Origin: Nematostella vectensis
Lineage: Eukaryota > Cnidaria > Anthozoa > Actiniaria > Edwardsiidae
Length of the DNA stretch: 64,000 nucleotides
Reading direction: 5' to 3'
Assembly: GCF_932526225.1 (NCBI RefSeq)
Contig: NC_064034.1
Span: forward strand, 3,954,001 to 4,018,000
Shown here in pieces: positions 32,301 to 44,296 of this stretch. The first letter of the stretch is position 1; the number at the start of each line of letters is the position of its first letter. The notes beneath the pieces are model-generated. The model was not told where the DNA came from, searched no databases, and worked only from the letters and a program-made list of their open reading frames with translations. The position numbers were made by a program, and so were the translations under genes.

Positions 32301-33572
32301 ATGCTTACCTCAAAATAATATATTCTCCTATCATTGTAAACAGTATAGAGAATCTTCTTAAAACTGTAAACATTGGCAAACTGTAAAAAATAAAGATTCC
32401 ATAATAAAAAGAGAGGCTTTGGAAAGCTTGTCAGCAACGTGAACCACAGGTATCCCAAGCTCCCAGTGTGTGATTACGCTACTTTTGACTTAGTTGGTAG
32501 TAATTGTACTATGAAATAAAATCTAAAAAATCTCAAGAATATTTGTACATGATTGTTGTGTCCTCAATGTAGTCAGGATTTAATTTGGGCGAGTAGTTTG
32601 CGAGCTGTGCTGTTGAGTCTCCCACTATATTCATTTCTTAGCAGGCGAGTATCCGAAACCTAGTGGAGAGGGTATGGGATTATTTTGTTGCAATTCTAAT
32701 GGCCTTTCATAGTAGAATGACGGGCTCATTTTAACCCATATGTTTACTACAAACTAAGTCACAATGTTGCATGGTCACACACTGTGAGCTTGGGATACCT
32801 TTGCGTGAACATTGAAAATACAGTATAACTTACTTTAACCTCTTAGTTCCTCCAAGACCAAATACAAGATTAAGAACATATATGAGAGGCAGAGGCCACA
32901 CCTACAATAAAATAATTTAACTTAGTTTTGGACTATACAGTACTACTTTGTGATGGATATCAAAAAACCTTACCTTTATAAAAATCCCTCTATGGAAGTC
33001 TGGAAATTTTATAAATCCAAAGGTTTTGGCACAATACAATACTACCACTGTGGCTGTCATCTGTGGAAGATAACAACATCAAAAGGGGATCAATTAGGGG
33101 ATGACACAGAGATGGGGAAGGGGGCAAATGCTGCCTGTAAAATTCAAGCAGAGGGTTGGATTTATTTTGACTTTCCTGGGACTTTTAAACCGTTCATTTA
33201 TTTAAAAAAACATAGGAAGCCCTAGATCTCGCAATTTATGGCAATACTGTTAGCATAGTTCGCTGGTTATGACATATACTTTATAACTTACCTGCCCAAT
33301 GCCAATAAACTGAAAAGATGGGAACCTGATAAAAAAACAACAACAGAATATTGAAAGCTGCAGCAGTTTTTCTTAAAGCAAGCATGACATTCTGAAAGAT
33401 TTGGACATTCTTGTCCAAATTTAAGTACAAGAAATCTTGTTTAAGTTAAAACTCACTTGTACGACGTTAGGACTCTCTTGTTGACGACCACAATCAGAAA
33501 TGAACACAGTCCGTAAAACAGCGCTGTACAAAGTCTCCTCGCCAGCGAGACCCTCTCTCCAGGAGCCTCCAT
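29335..33572 (-). CDS. SLC35D: Nucleotide-sugar transporter, SLC35D family
   Basis: Predicted Golgi/ER multi-pass antiporter moving UDP-sugars (UDP-GlcA, UDP-GlcNAc/GalNAc in the family) against UMP. Thirteen exons join in frame to 326 codons plus stop: 33572-33457, 33325-33292, 33060-32974, 32901-32834, 32380-32309, 32029-31961, 31874-31804, 31725-31694, 31137-31045, 30728-30661, 30569-30491, 30403-30321, 29443-29335. Diagnostic stretches are [15 protein letters not shown] in TM1, [46 protein letters not shown] and TNFIGLNI. The length matches the family. An in-frame ATG nine codons upstream (33599) is an alternative start. The proline-rich tail in exon 13 ([11 protein letters not shown]) is unusual. 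Exon 9 and its donor are partly duplicated in the following intron. Confidence 0.95.
29637..30087. mobile_element. MITE with about 45-bp terminal inverted repeats, in SLC35D intron 12
   Basis: The left end starts ATGCCTGGTGCGCACTAGTG; the right end is its imperfect inverse, CACTACTGTGCACTAGGCAT. ACATAACGACATA motifs recur inside both ends. It carries a nested second MITE. Confidence 0.8.
29701..29960. mobile_element. Nested MITE, CAGGGGCGGATCCAGG ends
   Basis: Terminal CAGGGGCGGATCCAGG and inverse CCTGATTCGGCCCCTG, 260 bp, inside the 29637-30087 element. A GGGGGGTGGATATCCACCC palindrome lies near its right side. Confidence 0.75.
30922..31090. repeat. Tandem duplication of SLC35D exon 9 end and donor
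   Basis: The exon 9 end (- strand TATTACACAAATGACCTT plus CATAAG) with donor GTGATTAACACTAGAATCT is followed by two further copies, one lacking the donor and one keeping it. Read-through from the first donor meets a TGA, so only the first donor gives a full protein. Confidence 0.88.
31569..31609 (-). pseudogene. Relic duplicate of SLC35D exon 8
   Basis: The - strand sequence GCATTCATGTAAAGCAAGC with TAAG following resembles real exon 8 (31725-31694) but has an in-frame stop and no proper donor. It lies between exons 8 and 9. Confidence 0.5.
32439..32810. mobile_element. MITE in SLC35D intron 4
   Basis: Terminal GTGAACCACAGGTATCCCAA and the inverse TTGGGATACCTTTGCGTGAAC, about 35-bp TIRs, 372 bp, no coding capacity. 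Confidence 0.8.
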
Positions 33573-34247
33573 GTTTACGTAGGAATTTTTGCTCCTCATT
33601 ATACTAATCAATAAGCCTGGATGTTCATTGCTCGCATATTTCGTTCGATAAAAAGTTCAACGTGGCCGCCATATCAAATATTTACTCAACCGGCATCCGC
33701 TGATAGAGTTCTGCAGGCACAGAATTTCCGCGAATACAAACCGTATAGTTTCAGTCACAAATCGTAATTTTAGTCACAATTCTTAGGTTATTGTTTTGTC
33801 ATTTTATGTTTCCCTAGAAATTAGATTGGGTATAATTCAGCTGCTACATGCTAGTGTGGTTTGCTTTTCTATTTGTTCTGGTATTTTCACATGAAGAGTC
33901 GATGGGTTACCTGTACATTCGCAAAGGCCGACGGTCTTTTTTCGCAAGGATTTCTGGGTTTGTTTCGCTTTGATCGAAAATAAAACGATGATAAGTGAAC
34001 AAAGGTGAAAAACCTTAACAAACCGCAGCAAAATCCATACATCAAGCGGAGTTTCGTACCTTCTGTCTACCACAGCAAAAGGTAGAGTATATGTTAGTAC
34101 TGTTGACGACTCTAATCTGTCGAATATCGTGCATTTATACAAAACGAAGTACAGCGGAATTAGGGTATCCTGAATTTGTTGCTAAGTGTAATTAATGAAA
34201 TCGAAGAATTTATTAAGATCAAATGTCCTCCAAGTTATTTCTACATA

Positions 34248-34530
34248 AATGCTAGTGGGTAGATATTAAAGTACCAGTTATGACATTCATATTGAATACT
34301 CATGAATGCTAGTGGGTAGATATTAAAGTACCAGTTATGACATTCATATTGAATACTCATGGAATGCTAGTGGGTAGATATTAGAGTACCAGTTATGACA
34401 TTCATATTGAATACTCATGGAATGCTAGTGGGTAGATATTAAAGTACCAGTTATGACATTCATATTGAATACTCATGAATGCTAGTGGGTAGATATTAAA
34501 GCACCAGTTATGACATTCATATTGAATACT
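34248..34530. repeat. 57/58-bp minisatellite, 5 copies
   Basis: Units start AATGCTAGTGGGTAGATATT and end GAATACTCATG; copies begin at 34248, 34305, 34363, 34421 and 34478. Confidence 0.95.
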
Positions 34531-34737
34531 TAAGTTAGAATACTGACTGTCCCATAAGTTTTGTATATCATGAAATTTTGAAATCATAAGTTAATCGAGT
34601 GAGGCTGATAAAACGTGATGATCGAATTTCATGTTGCTCTTTATTTTCAAATTATTTCACATATAAACGTTTTTAATATACAAATGGACCATTCGTCATC
34701 TAAACTGTCTGTATTAAGTGTAATTCATGCTGTAGTC

Positions 34738-34821
34738 TGCAATCTGTAACAAAACTAATGGTACACTTTCCCTCCCCCTTCCTCAATGTTGGAGGGCAAA
34801 TGATCACCTTGCTACTGCTTG
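34738..34821. repeat. Dispersed direct repeat, copy 1
   Basis: An 84-bp block from CAATCTGTAACAAAACTAAT to TTGCTACTGCTTGT recurs almost exactly at 36140-36223, in the same orientation 1.4 kb away. Probably part of a mobile element 3' region. Confidence 0.85.
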
Positions 34822-36139
34822 TAACGCAACGACAATACAACTATGCGAACATCAAAATAGGATCGCGCGTAAAATTGGACAGAAGCTTCAGAGACGACTA
34901 TTTTTCATTGTAAACAATCTCATCTGTTTCTTCATATAAGAAATACCGCCTAAGAAGAATTTATTATGTGAGAGATTTTCACTAAAAATTTAGTCACGCA
35001 AGCTTGTCTCGGGGAGAAGGTCATTTCAATAAATTCATCTGTTTTACAATAGTTTTGCTAAATATCCGACACTTTGACACACAGTTATGCTTGAAGAATT
35101 CAAGCAAAGTGTATGCAATGCTTTTTCTGTGGAGCATTCGCTAAAATCGATGGCTACAGACTATGTCTTTTGTTCTTGCTTATGTGGCTCAACGATTAAC
35201 ATCAACGGTTAACCATTTTAAAATTGTTTAAAAAATACCTCACGAAAGAAATTCGAACTCTAAAATAATACAGTAACAACTTGAGATTCAAGCTCATAAA
35301 TTGACACTAGTTTTGTTTGAATGAGGGTTTGGAGAGAGAGCTCATGGTAGACGGTTGACCGTCGTTTTACTAAGATAAAAAGGAAGTCCATTTTTATATA
35401 AACAGTCTACCACGGTTGACCGTTCAAAAAAGCCTTAATATATATTTCAAATCATTTGTAAGCTTCGTATACCAAAATTGCTTTGTGATGGCAATAGAAT
35501 AGACGAATGATTGAAGAAATCCTGCTACCATGAGTGGGAATAATATTTTTCTAAAAATGGTAGACCGTACACGGTCCACACCCGCTTTTTCGCACTGCCA
35601 TGCTAAATGTATAAACACTAGTTGTGATGTACATTGAAAATGAAATGAGACGAGGCTCTCATGTTTTCTACAACAGATAAACCACCTATTTATCGCTTTC
35701 TTTTGTCGATTTGTTATTTATTGTTTAATTGGGAAATACTTATTAGGTGATGATCTTTTTAGTCTCTATGCCTTTATTTATTACCTAAATTGGCCATAAA
35801 AGCGGTGTTTTTCCGCTAAATACTCCGAGGGATGGCTGCTTTTGCAAATGGAGACAATCGACACGATATATAGACAGTCATCGAATAAATTTTATATTTT
35901 ACAAAATTATTGTCTGCAAATATCCTAGCGCACCTTCTTTAAATTCAAATTAATTGAATAAAATATTCCAGATAGCGCATATATATCCCAAAAGTATTTT
36001 CTGGGGACTTCAACATCTTTACTTCAAGCTCGAATAATTAATAGATTGAAAAACTTTCATTAGGGTATGCGAATAAAGAGAATACATTTTAAGAAATCGA
36101 TGATAAGCGTGACAAATTCCAATCATTCCACTTCTGAGA

Positions 36140-36223
36140 CAATCTGTAACAAAACTAATGGGACACTTTCCCTCCCCCTTCCTCAATGTTGGAGGGCAAA
36201 TGATCACCTTGCTACTGCTTGTG
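36140..36223. repeat. Dispersed direct repeat, copy 2
   Basis: Near-identical to 34738-34821, but here continued by about 250 bp ending in an A-rich AATAAAATAAA tail. Copy 1 is therefore the truncated one. Confidence 0.85.
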
Positions 36224-37231
36224 TTTTGAGCTGAAAAATCGCCTCTAACCAATATTAATCGGGGGAGAGGGTTGGCGGTTGTTCGTATGGGAAGTGTCCC
36301 ACTTACTTTTGTTGTGGATTGTAGCTCGTCCTGTAACTTGTTGTAAATAGTCTTTTTACATCTTCTATTATCTGTTGTAATTATGTAGTTTTTAAAGGGT
36401 CCGCAGTAAATGGCCATGCTGTTGCGGCTACCCCGCCTATTGTGGTGAAGCTAATAAAATAAAATAAACAGGGCAAGGGGCTGAGTTAGAAAATAAAAAT
36501 AAAGGAGCAGTAGATCACCCTGTTAAAAGGTTTTTGGATTCCCCTTCCTACCTAACATTAATAAAGTTCCAGGTTCCCCTTTGTGTACCCAATCCCCCCA
36601 TTTATTCTCCAAGCCCCTCCCCTTTTAAAAATCGAACACTCTAAGCACATGTTTGAATTTAAATACTTGAACCCATTAACTAATGCACTTGTCATTTGTT
36701 TCCACTGCCCCCACACCCTCACAACATAGCAGGGAAAGTTACAACACACAGCAGCAGATTTCAACTTATTCCACTGCCTACCACAGAAGTTTATCTTACC
36801 AAATTCTCTGCAACCCAGGAGCACATTTCAATCCATTTCTATGGGATTACAAGCACCACTATTACTGTCACACATTGGTTCTGAGAATGTATGAAAACTT
36901 CTATAATGTGTGAAGAGGCTACAAAAGCCCCCCCCCCCCCCACCCCTCATGCACATGCATAATATGACTCTAAAAACATAATTCAAAAATTACAGTTACA
37001 GTGAATGGGCCAATGTCACCCATTTTTCAGGACAGTGGGATAAACATGAGTGATAAATATGGAAGTATATGAAAAAAGTACCTCATTTTCATGAATACTT
37101 TAATGCTGTAAAAAGTTTGACTGCCCAAAATCAGGAAACAAATTGTTTCTTTTTCTTCAATTACAACAATTTGTCTTGTATCCTGATCCGAAATGACATT
37201 GACTCATTTCTAATGTGTACCCTGTTTTTAG

Positions 37232-40155
37232 ATGAGTGAGGATGTCAAGTTTAGCCTGTCATCTTTTGTTCAACAAGAAAGAAAAAGGTCTCACAGCCAA
37301 AGTGAGCAAGAAACCTTAAGTAGTGATTCAGGTATGTTATATATATGTTTTATAGTACAGGCCACATCCAACTGAGTGCGGGGGGGGGGGGATAAACTGC
37401 CCTACCCTGATCAACCCCCCCTGACCAAGGAAAGTAAGTGTAGATTTGAATAGTGCTAAAAAGATAGATATTGACAGATGTTTCGAGGCTACTACCTCTT
37501 CATTAGTGTCTAGTTGCAACTGGAAAATTGAGTGGGCATTCAAGAATTTAGAGGAATTTAAAGTCAACATTTTGGTTTAAGTGTTCTATGTTTGAAGATT
37601 GCATGTGCTTCCTCTTCTCTGTGGGCTATTCTAGTTTTGTATATTTATCTTTTACTTGTATTCTGATAGCAGGGGGATCCCCTCTCCAAGTCGTCTTTGT
37701 GAATGACCTTGTTGCAGTGGGTGATGATCAAGAGGGTGACGACTCGTTTGGACTGCCAGATGCCACTAAATACTCTGGTGAAGTCAACCCACACTTTAAC
37801 CCAGCAGGTTTGAAAGCACATCATTGTTTGTATTATAAAATGATTTAAATAAACGAGCTTGTATTAACTGTAAAACTCACACAAATATTAATTTTGTATA
37901 CCGCTTTTATGGAAGTATCCCTTCTCAGAACTCTTATACGTCTTGCATAAAGGCTGTTTCAGACATAACAGACACAAATGGAATTGTTCCAACTAGTCCC
38001 GTTTATGTGAGCCTTTAGTTATTTGTTTTTCACTGTAATAGGGTACCGTTGTTTCTAGTACTTATTCTTTTATTTTAATTGCTAGATTTCCCTTTATTCG
38101 CATTATTTTTTCAGACCTTTTCTTTCATTAGAAACAGTATATTTTTTCAATAGTTTACCGTGTACTCAAAATATCCCTGCGAAGAGCTGTAGCACATTTT
38201 GAAATGTGCTTTAAAAAAAACCCAGTAATATTAGTTTCATTAGAAACAGTATATTTTTTCAATAGTTTACCGTGTATTCAAAGTATCCCTGCGAAGAGCT
38301 GTAGCACATTTTGAAATGTGCTTTTTTCGCCCCAGATCAGGTTGATGGTCTTCCTGTGTTCACCCGTCACGATCGAGGCATATCTCTGCAGACAACAATG
38401 GAGATCTGTGTAGGTAACAAGTTCGACCCACGCTACGTATGTGACCGACCTCCAGTAGAAATCAACGAGTGCGCTACCTTCATTATTGATCTCACAAAGA
38501 TCGAAAATAAGACCCTCGGCTCAGATGCCGATTTCGGACGGCATTCAAGTCCCTCGCGATTCATCACCGCTAGATTTGACAGCGATGGCTCTGTGATTGA
38601 CATGACCACTCTGAAGAGTAGCGCAGATGCAGAGTTACCGCCGGCGGCGGGCTATGTGAATTACAGGCTCAAGCGGCAGTACAGCTGGCATAGGTGGAGA
38701 AAGGGCTTCACGAGAATTCTCACTCGTGTAGAGAAAGATGGCAAATCAAACAGGTATGGGGTACTACAGTATAAAGTTCCTCCTGAAGAGATCATAGTTC
38801 AGAATGGAATGGAACTTTCTAAGGGAAGGAACGAAATTTCTCAGGAAAAGGTGGCAAAGAATCATGGAACGGAACTTACCGACCGACGGGGTTTCTCCAC
38901 CAAAAGTAGAGACAACACTACAAGCGGCTCAAACCTAAACTTGCATTCTGGTGTAAAGGAGTTAAAAACAGTTAATAGAAGGGTTGTCCCTGAAACTGAT
39001 ACAAATATTTGTACTATAGTCACATCGTCAGAGATATCTCAGCCGGGAGTGGGCAGTGAAAGCAGTAACTACGCTGAACCCCACTCTTCATCTACGGCTG
39101 ACTCAGCGAAAGCTGATATCTATAACATACTGAAGGGGGTCAATTCCGAGAGGCCAAAGACTATGGAATCGAAGTTATTGCCAGATACATCAAAGCTGTT
39201 AAAGCTCCTCGAGAGGGGAGACTTCATGCGTGACGTGTCATTCAGTACGTCCGTCAAAGAAAATGGCGCAAATACATTGAATGTGCGAACCTTTGCTATG
39301 GGCGAGGTTCAGAAACAATGGCTAAAATCGTTCTGTTCGGGAGGGAAACCGAGATCATGCGCAAGTATAAAAATGACATGTAAGATTGGAGATCATTTTC
39401 TAACTACCGTGAGCTGCCCACTACCTATGTTCGTGCGGAAAGATGACAGCAGCGCTAACCCAAGAGTTCTCCTTGCAATGATGACGAGCATGACCCATGA
39501 TAAGACGGATTACGAGTATCTCGCGATTAATCTCCGCAGGGCTGGTGTCACCAGTATGGTATACGGCACCGATTACACGGAGGGCGTGCGTGGATTGGAG
39601 TTAGGATTCCCTGTTCAAGACACTAAAAACATCCATTTTTACTGCTTCGATGCAGTCAGAGCTTCCATTGAAAACAAGCTCGGTGCTTTGAAAATGCCGC
39701 TGCCCGAGAGAGAAGTCCTTTTGAAGCAGATTTTTGGCAGTGGTGAGCAAGACATGTACTGTTTGGTGTCTCAGAACACCGAGGCGGCTTACAATACGCT
39801 ATTGAGCACTTTCCAGAAAAAATGGCCAATGGCCTTCTGTACTTGGTTTTCAAACACGGATTGTGGCAAGGATTCGATAGATGATACAATTAAGAGGGGC
39901 ATGATCAAGGCCGTACGTGCAAAGGGGGGCTTAGGGCCAGCCAAGTACAGCAACAAGCATAACCTCACATATCTAGACAGTGTCATTAGCGAGATGAGTG
40001 ATCTGCGTACAGATATCGCCGAGATTCACGATTTGGTGAAGAGTAAGGCGGTAGAAGGCCAGCTTGCGGAGTTTGTCAAGGCGATGTATAACATGGGAGA
40101 CTTCCGGTTAGCGGAGGGTTATAAGCACTTGGGAGTGTCTTTTCTTTCAATGTAG
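37232..40155 (+). CDS. MULE transposase-derived protein, probably catalytically inactive
   Basis: Three exons join in frame to 684 codons plus stop: 37232-37331, 37673-37807, 38336-40155. A splice acceptor directly before the ATG implies an upstream 5' exon. The N-terminal third is acidic or low in features. The C-terminal half has the layout of MULE (Mutator-like) transposases: LLAMMTSMTHDKTDYEYL, then YGTDYTEGVRGLELGF, then HFYCFDAVRASIENKL, then a WF...DDTIKRGMI segment. The D of the second acidic motif is kept, but the C-x2-H expected next reads CFDA, and no Asp stands where the first catalytic Asp is expected. No terminal inverted repeats were matched around it. This suggests a domesticated or immobile copy. 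The family call rests on pattern recognition only. Confidence 0.65.
38123..38325. repeat. 112-bp-offset duplication upstream of exon 3 acceptor
   Basis: TTTCATTAGAAACAGTATAT through TTTTGAAATGTGCTTT occurs at 38123-38213 and again at 38235-38325. The second copy runs into the polypyrimidine tract and acceptor of the large exon. Confidence 0.92.
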
Positions 40156-40205
40156 CCAAAAAGAATCGGGGGCTATTTCCCGTTGATTTAGCCTAGCAGA
40201 AAGTT

Positions 40206-40248
40206 TAATATATAGATTTAGGCACTGCCTAAAAGCAGAGCCTGCGTG
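40206..40248. repeat. 43-bp inverted repeat, left partner
   Basis: TAATATATAGATTTAGGCAC plus TGCCTAAAAGCAGAGCC matches the reverse complement of 50963-51005 with about five mismatches. Its centre, TTTAGGCACTGCCTAAA, is itself nearly palindromic. Confidence 0.8.
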
Positions 40249-41249
40249 GATGCACTTTTTTAGCAATACTTGTAGCAAATTTAAGGATATAGGGGATGCA
40301 AACTAGCTTTGGACTAGTATTATTTTATATCCATTTCCAAGTAAATCCTGGTGTCTTGGGTACATTACTAATTTCTGACATGACCCCCACCCCCTGGGGT
40401 TTGACTCTCCAAAAAAGTAGATGGGGTGTAGATAATCATCTTTTAGGGTATAACCTTCACCCAACTACTATCCCTCAGGGGGTGTTTAATGGTTATTCTG
40501 ATACTGCTATCCTTTTGGGGTATCAAATTAATGAATTTTTGTATTCAATAACAACTGATATATTTACCTGCCTCCACTCCCCCAGGAAGACTACCCAGGA
40601 TTATGATGGATGAATGAATTGAATTGAGCACGAGAATGACAATAAATACTTTTATTAACAAATGGGTGCCTTTTAGAGAATGCTTGTTTTTATTATCATT
40701 GTGCAAATGCACCATTATTTGACATGAAAAAGTCAAAGCTGAGATCCAGCAGTATGGGATTGCTTTTAGTAGGAAAGTGGTTTATACACGTAAGTAGGAA
40801 AAATGCATGATGTTAAAAAAGGTGTTATTCTGAATTATTAAAAATCATGGCTTTTAATTTAAAAGCATTTATTTAGGCTGGTGTCTTATCACATATAATT
40901 TGGTTGTGAAAAATTGTGCAAGCCATAATAGAAATAATATTGTATTGACACAGGAAATTAAAATGGTTCATTCAAAATTATTCATTTCTAAAGTTAGGCT
41001 CGTGTCCTATCCTTTATAATTTGGCTATGAAAAATTGTGCACACCAAAATATAGATATTGCAATGACATAAAAAAATAAAATGGTTCATTCAAAACGTAT
41101 TCATGTATAAAATTATGCTTGTGTCTTATCATTGATAATTTGGCAATGAAATCATGCACAACCTAATAAAATATTGTATTGTCATGAGAACCTATTGGTT
41201 ATCTAGATCAAGAATAATAAAATATAACGGTTAGGATATTTTTGAAATA

Positions 41250-41452
41250 TATATTATACACCTATTTCAAACAAGGTATTGCATTGGAGGATCAATGTGT
41301 GGTAACACTGATTGGTTCATTCAAAAGACACACAAAAAGAAATATGGGTAGGCTTTGATCTATGCTTATTTGTTGGCTCATTTAATATCTTTGAAGCACT
41401 GCAGTTTGTGACATTGGTATTGCAACCTCATTTGAAATAGGTGTATTATATA
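41250..41452. mobile_element. MITE-like element
   Basis: The left end TATATTATACACCTATTTCA and right end TGAAATAGGTGTATTATATA are inverse copies; the next about 12 bp are also partly inverted. 203 bp, non-coding. Confidence 0.7.
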
Positions 41453-41490
41453 AAATAATAAATGTTAAAACATGTATTAATAAAGAGACA

Positions 41491-41590
41491 ACAGTTTGTC
41501 TACCACGTAACAATTAATTTCCATATTTAGAGGAGGCACCAAAAGCACTCCCCTAAATATGGAAATCAATATATGTGGAAGACAAACTGC
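41491..41590. ncRNA. Long imperfect hairpin, miRNA-precursor-like or foldback element
   Basis: The arms CAGTTTGTCTACCAC...ATTTCCATATTTAGAGGAG and CTCCCCTAAATATGGAAAT...GTGGAAGACAAACTG pair over about 43 bp with a 2-nt bulge and a few mismatches, leaving a 12-nt loop. Size and near-complete pairing fit a miRNA precursor, but a small MITE folds the same way. Confidence 0.35.
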
Positions 41591-43125
41591 TTGGCCCCAC
41601 CACTGCTGCCGCCTACAGCTGCATCACCTCTTTTTATCTTGTTGTTGTTCTTCTCTATAAAAAAAGGATGAAAGAAGTATCAAATTATATATTTTCCAAA
41701 CGTTAGGGCTCACCTAAAATACACCAATAAACACCATCTAGAATCTATGTATCATATCAATTAATTAATGGGTCATGTAAATATGCGATTTCTTTTATTT
41801 TATGCTGTAATTGACACACAACAACCTTGCAAAACATCTTTGAGAACTGAGGGAAAAAAAGCATAAATGTGTCAGATAAATAAGACCTGACTGGAATCAT
41901 TTAGCCATATTTCGTTTATAGTATCAAAGTGAATTGGGTTCATTTACACCCAAATATTGATATACAGCTTACTTTTTAAATAATTTATCAGTGTTTTTTT
42001 TACACTTACCTCATTAAGTGGAAAAAAAGGAATTAATACCTACCTGGTCCCCCTAAGAAAAAAGCTCTTATGTTGTATGCAAAGTAAAGAAGGATTTCAA
42101 AAATACAAACTTACTTTGTGTTAGAATATCTTTCTCCATGTTTATAATCAGCAATCAGTCAAATGTAAAACAGTTTAGAATCTAACCTACAGTGTGTTTA
42201 CAATTAGTGTATGTAGCATCTACACATTCATCTGGTATCTGCAAATGATATAGTCTGCTATGGCAGTTTGCTAATAGGACTTTATGCTTGTACTCCTGGA
42301 TTTCAAAATAGTACACCTGTCATGTACAGTATCTTTTATTGAAAATTGTTGTGCAAAATTGATATTTTAACTTTAAAAGGGGTAACATCAAAACTTTGAA
42401 ACTTTTAGAAATATGACAGATCACCACCTACAATATGTATGTATACGAGATTTAACTAAAACACAACTATAATATTTATGAAACATCTGAGGTAACAAAA
42501 ACACAACTATCATAATTATGCATTATTTTATGCAACAAAAACTATAATAATTATGCATTATATTTTGGGTGCCAAAACTAAACCCAACTATGATGTTTAT
42601 GCAATATTTGAGGTGACAAGAAATAAGACAACTATTATATTTTGAAATATTTGAGTTGACAAAAACAAACACGTGTATAATATTTCTCTTTCGGATAGGC
42701 CTTTTGATTACTGTACACGAAGTTTACACACAATTATAATGCAGAACGAGAATTTCACTCAACAGAGTTGGGCTTAACAGTTTCAGCTTATTATGCAGTT
42801 TACACAACCAAGCTAAGTATGCCACATCTGGCACACTTAGCTTGATAAATAAACTAAATGACAAATAAACTAATTCTGCATTACTGATTCTAGTTTGCTT
42901 TATTTGAGGTATTTGCTCTTACTCTCAATAGAAAATGATAGCCTTAGTCTAAGAAGAAGAAAGAAAACAAATAAGAATATCGATACAATTACAAAAGAAT
43001 ACCGATACAATATAGACATTATTTTACTGAAACTGCGAACTTGTAGAAAACTTCCTCCTCTCCCAACTCCAAGACCTTAACATCAACGTAGGACTCTACC
43101 GTTTCTATTCCTATTAGGCGCATCA

Positions 43126-44201
43126 ATGGCCTTATTAAAGCACTCAATTCTCTCAGAGCTAAGTTCCCATTTGTTACCCCTCGTCGCTTCTGTTACGGGC
43201 AAAATCGTCTCTCTTGAAACGGGAGTTGGGAACATTGCTTTCCTCATGTCCAAGTTTTTGCAGTCTCTTGTCAAGCTACACGGTGATCAATGGGATCTTA
43301 TATTTGATTTTTCTGCATACAAATACTCTTTAGAGTGTTCTAGAGAAATCGAGTTTTGGCTCGATAACTGTAATAAGCTCAATGGGCGTGCCCTAACAGA
43401 GTACTCATTACCTACTACTATTGTTTATTCCGACGCCAGCGCGTTGTCCTGTGGAGGATGTGTATTACAAATTGATTCAGAAGAATTTGATTTATACTTC
43501 CGTGCTTTCTCTACTTTAGAGGTTAATCTAGACAGCAATGCCAGAGAGTTACTCGCAATTTTATATGGCCTCAGATCGTGTAGGTCAAAGTGTTTACAGA
43601 TAACCGCAATACTGCTATTATCACAGCTAGAGGAAGTAACTCGTTACGTCTCCACTCGTTAGCCTTTCAGATTTGTGAGTATTGTTCTCTTTACAACATT
43701 TTACTTGAAGTTGATTGGATCCCTCGTTCGCTTAATGAATATACCGATTCCATAAGTCGTATTGTTGACTATGATGACTGGGCTATTTCTCAAGCATTCT
43801 TTTCCCACGTTAGTAAGCTTTTTGGGCCGTTCGAAATTGACCGTTTCGCATCTTCTCTCACAAATAAGTGCGCACGTTTCTACTCAAAGTTTTGGTGTCC
43901 TGGTTGTGAAGGTGTAGACGCCTTTTCTACTGCTTGGGAAGGCGTTAATAACTATTTGGTGCCACCTGTGTATCTAGTTTCACGTGCTATCAGTCACTTA
44001 GAAGTGTCTGGTGCGACAGGCGTTATCATTGTTCCCAAGTGGACTTTTGCTAGCTTTTGGCCTTTTTTTTTCCTTCCGGTGACCCTAGATATTCAGTTTT
44101 TCAAATTTTTAAATTTTCGGATCCTACTGGGATTTTTTACAGCACCCATCTTAATTGTCCTACTATTTTTGGTATGCATTCCTTTACGTCTCCAGTCTTA
44201 G
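43126..44201 (+). pseudogene. DIRS-type RT/RNase H region, frameshifted
   Basis: Frame 1 (43126-43662) has the post-RT connection ending in GKIVSLETGVGNIAFLM, then RNase H motifs YSDASALSCGG and SNARELLAILYGL. At about 43590 coding moves to another frame with FTDNRNTAI (third acidic site), WIPRSLNEYTDSISR, FEIDRFAS and GVIIVPKWTFASFWP, the last blocks typical of DIRS RNase H C-termini. A second shift occurs near 44080. Two shifts make it non-functional as it stands. Confidence 0.85.
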
Positions 44202-44296
44202 TTGTTTACCTTGACGCCAGGTTTTCTTTATCAAATAGGATCACCAATGCTCCATAGTTGAACATGAATGTTTCTTCCCAAGTAAAGAATAGTAAG

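Larger units (their letters stand above)
33600..37231. other. Intergenic region, repeats only
   Basis: Between SLC35D and the MULE-derived gene. Contains the minisatellite at 34248-34530, a pair of dispersed direct repeats and, at about 36220-36475, a sequence ending in AATAAAATAAAATAAA that looks like the 3' end of a retroelement. Homopolymer C runs occur near 36930. No supported gene. Confidence 0.6.
40156..43089. other. AT-rich intergenic region with several repeats
   Basis: No supported gene. Contains an inverted-repeat partner at 40206-40248, three diverged copies of a roughly 120-bp tandem repeat at about 40874-41180 (GTGTCTTATC...GGTTCATTCAAAA), a MITE at 41250-41452, a hairpin at 41491-41590, and degenerate AAAACACAACTATAATA repeats at about 42440-42680. 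Confidence 0.65.

Noticed and set aside
36019-36417. 132-codon - strand open frame
   Set aside because: It overlaps the dispersed repeat and A-rich-tailed sequence and lacks any recognisable motif.
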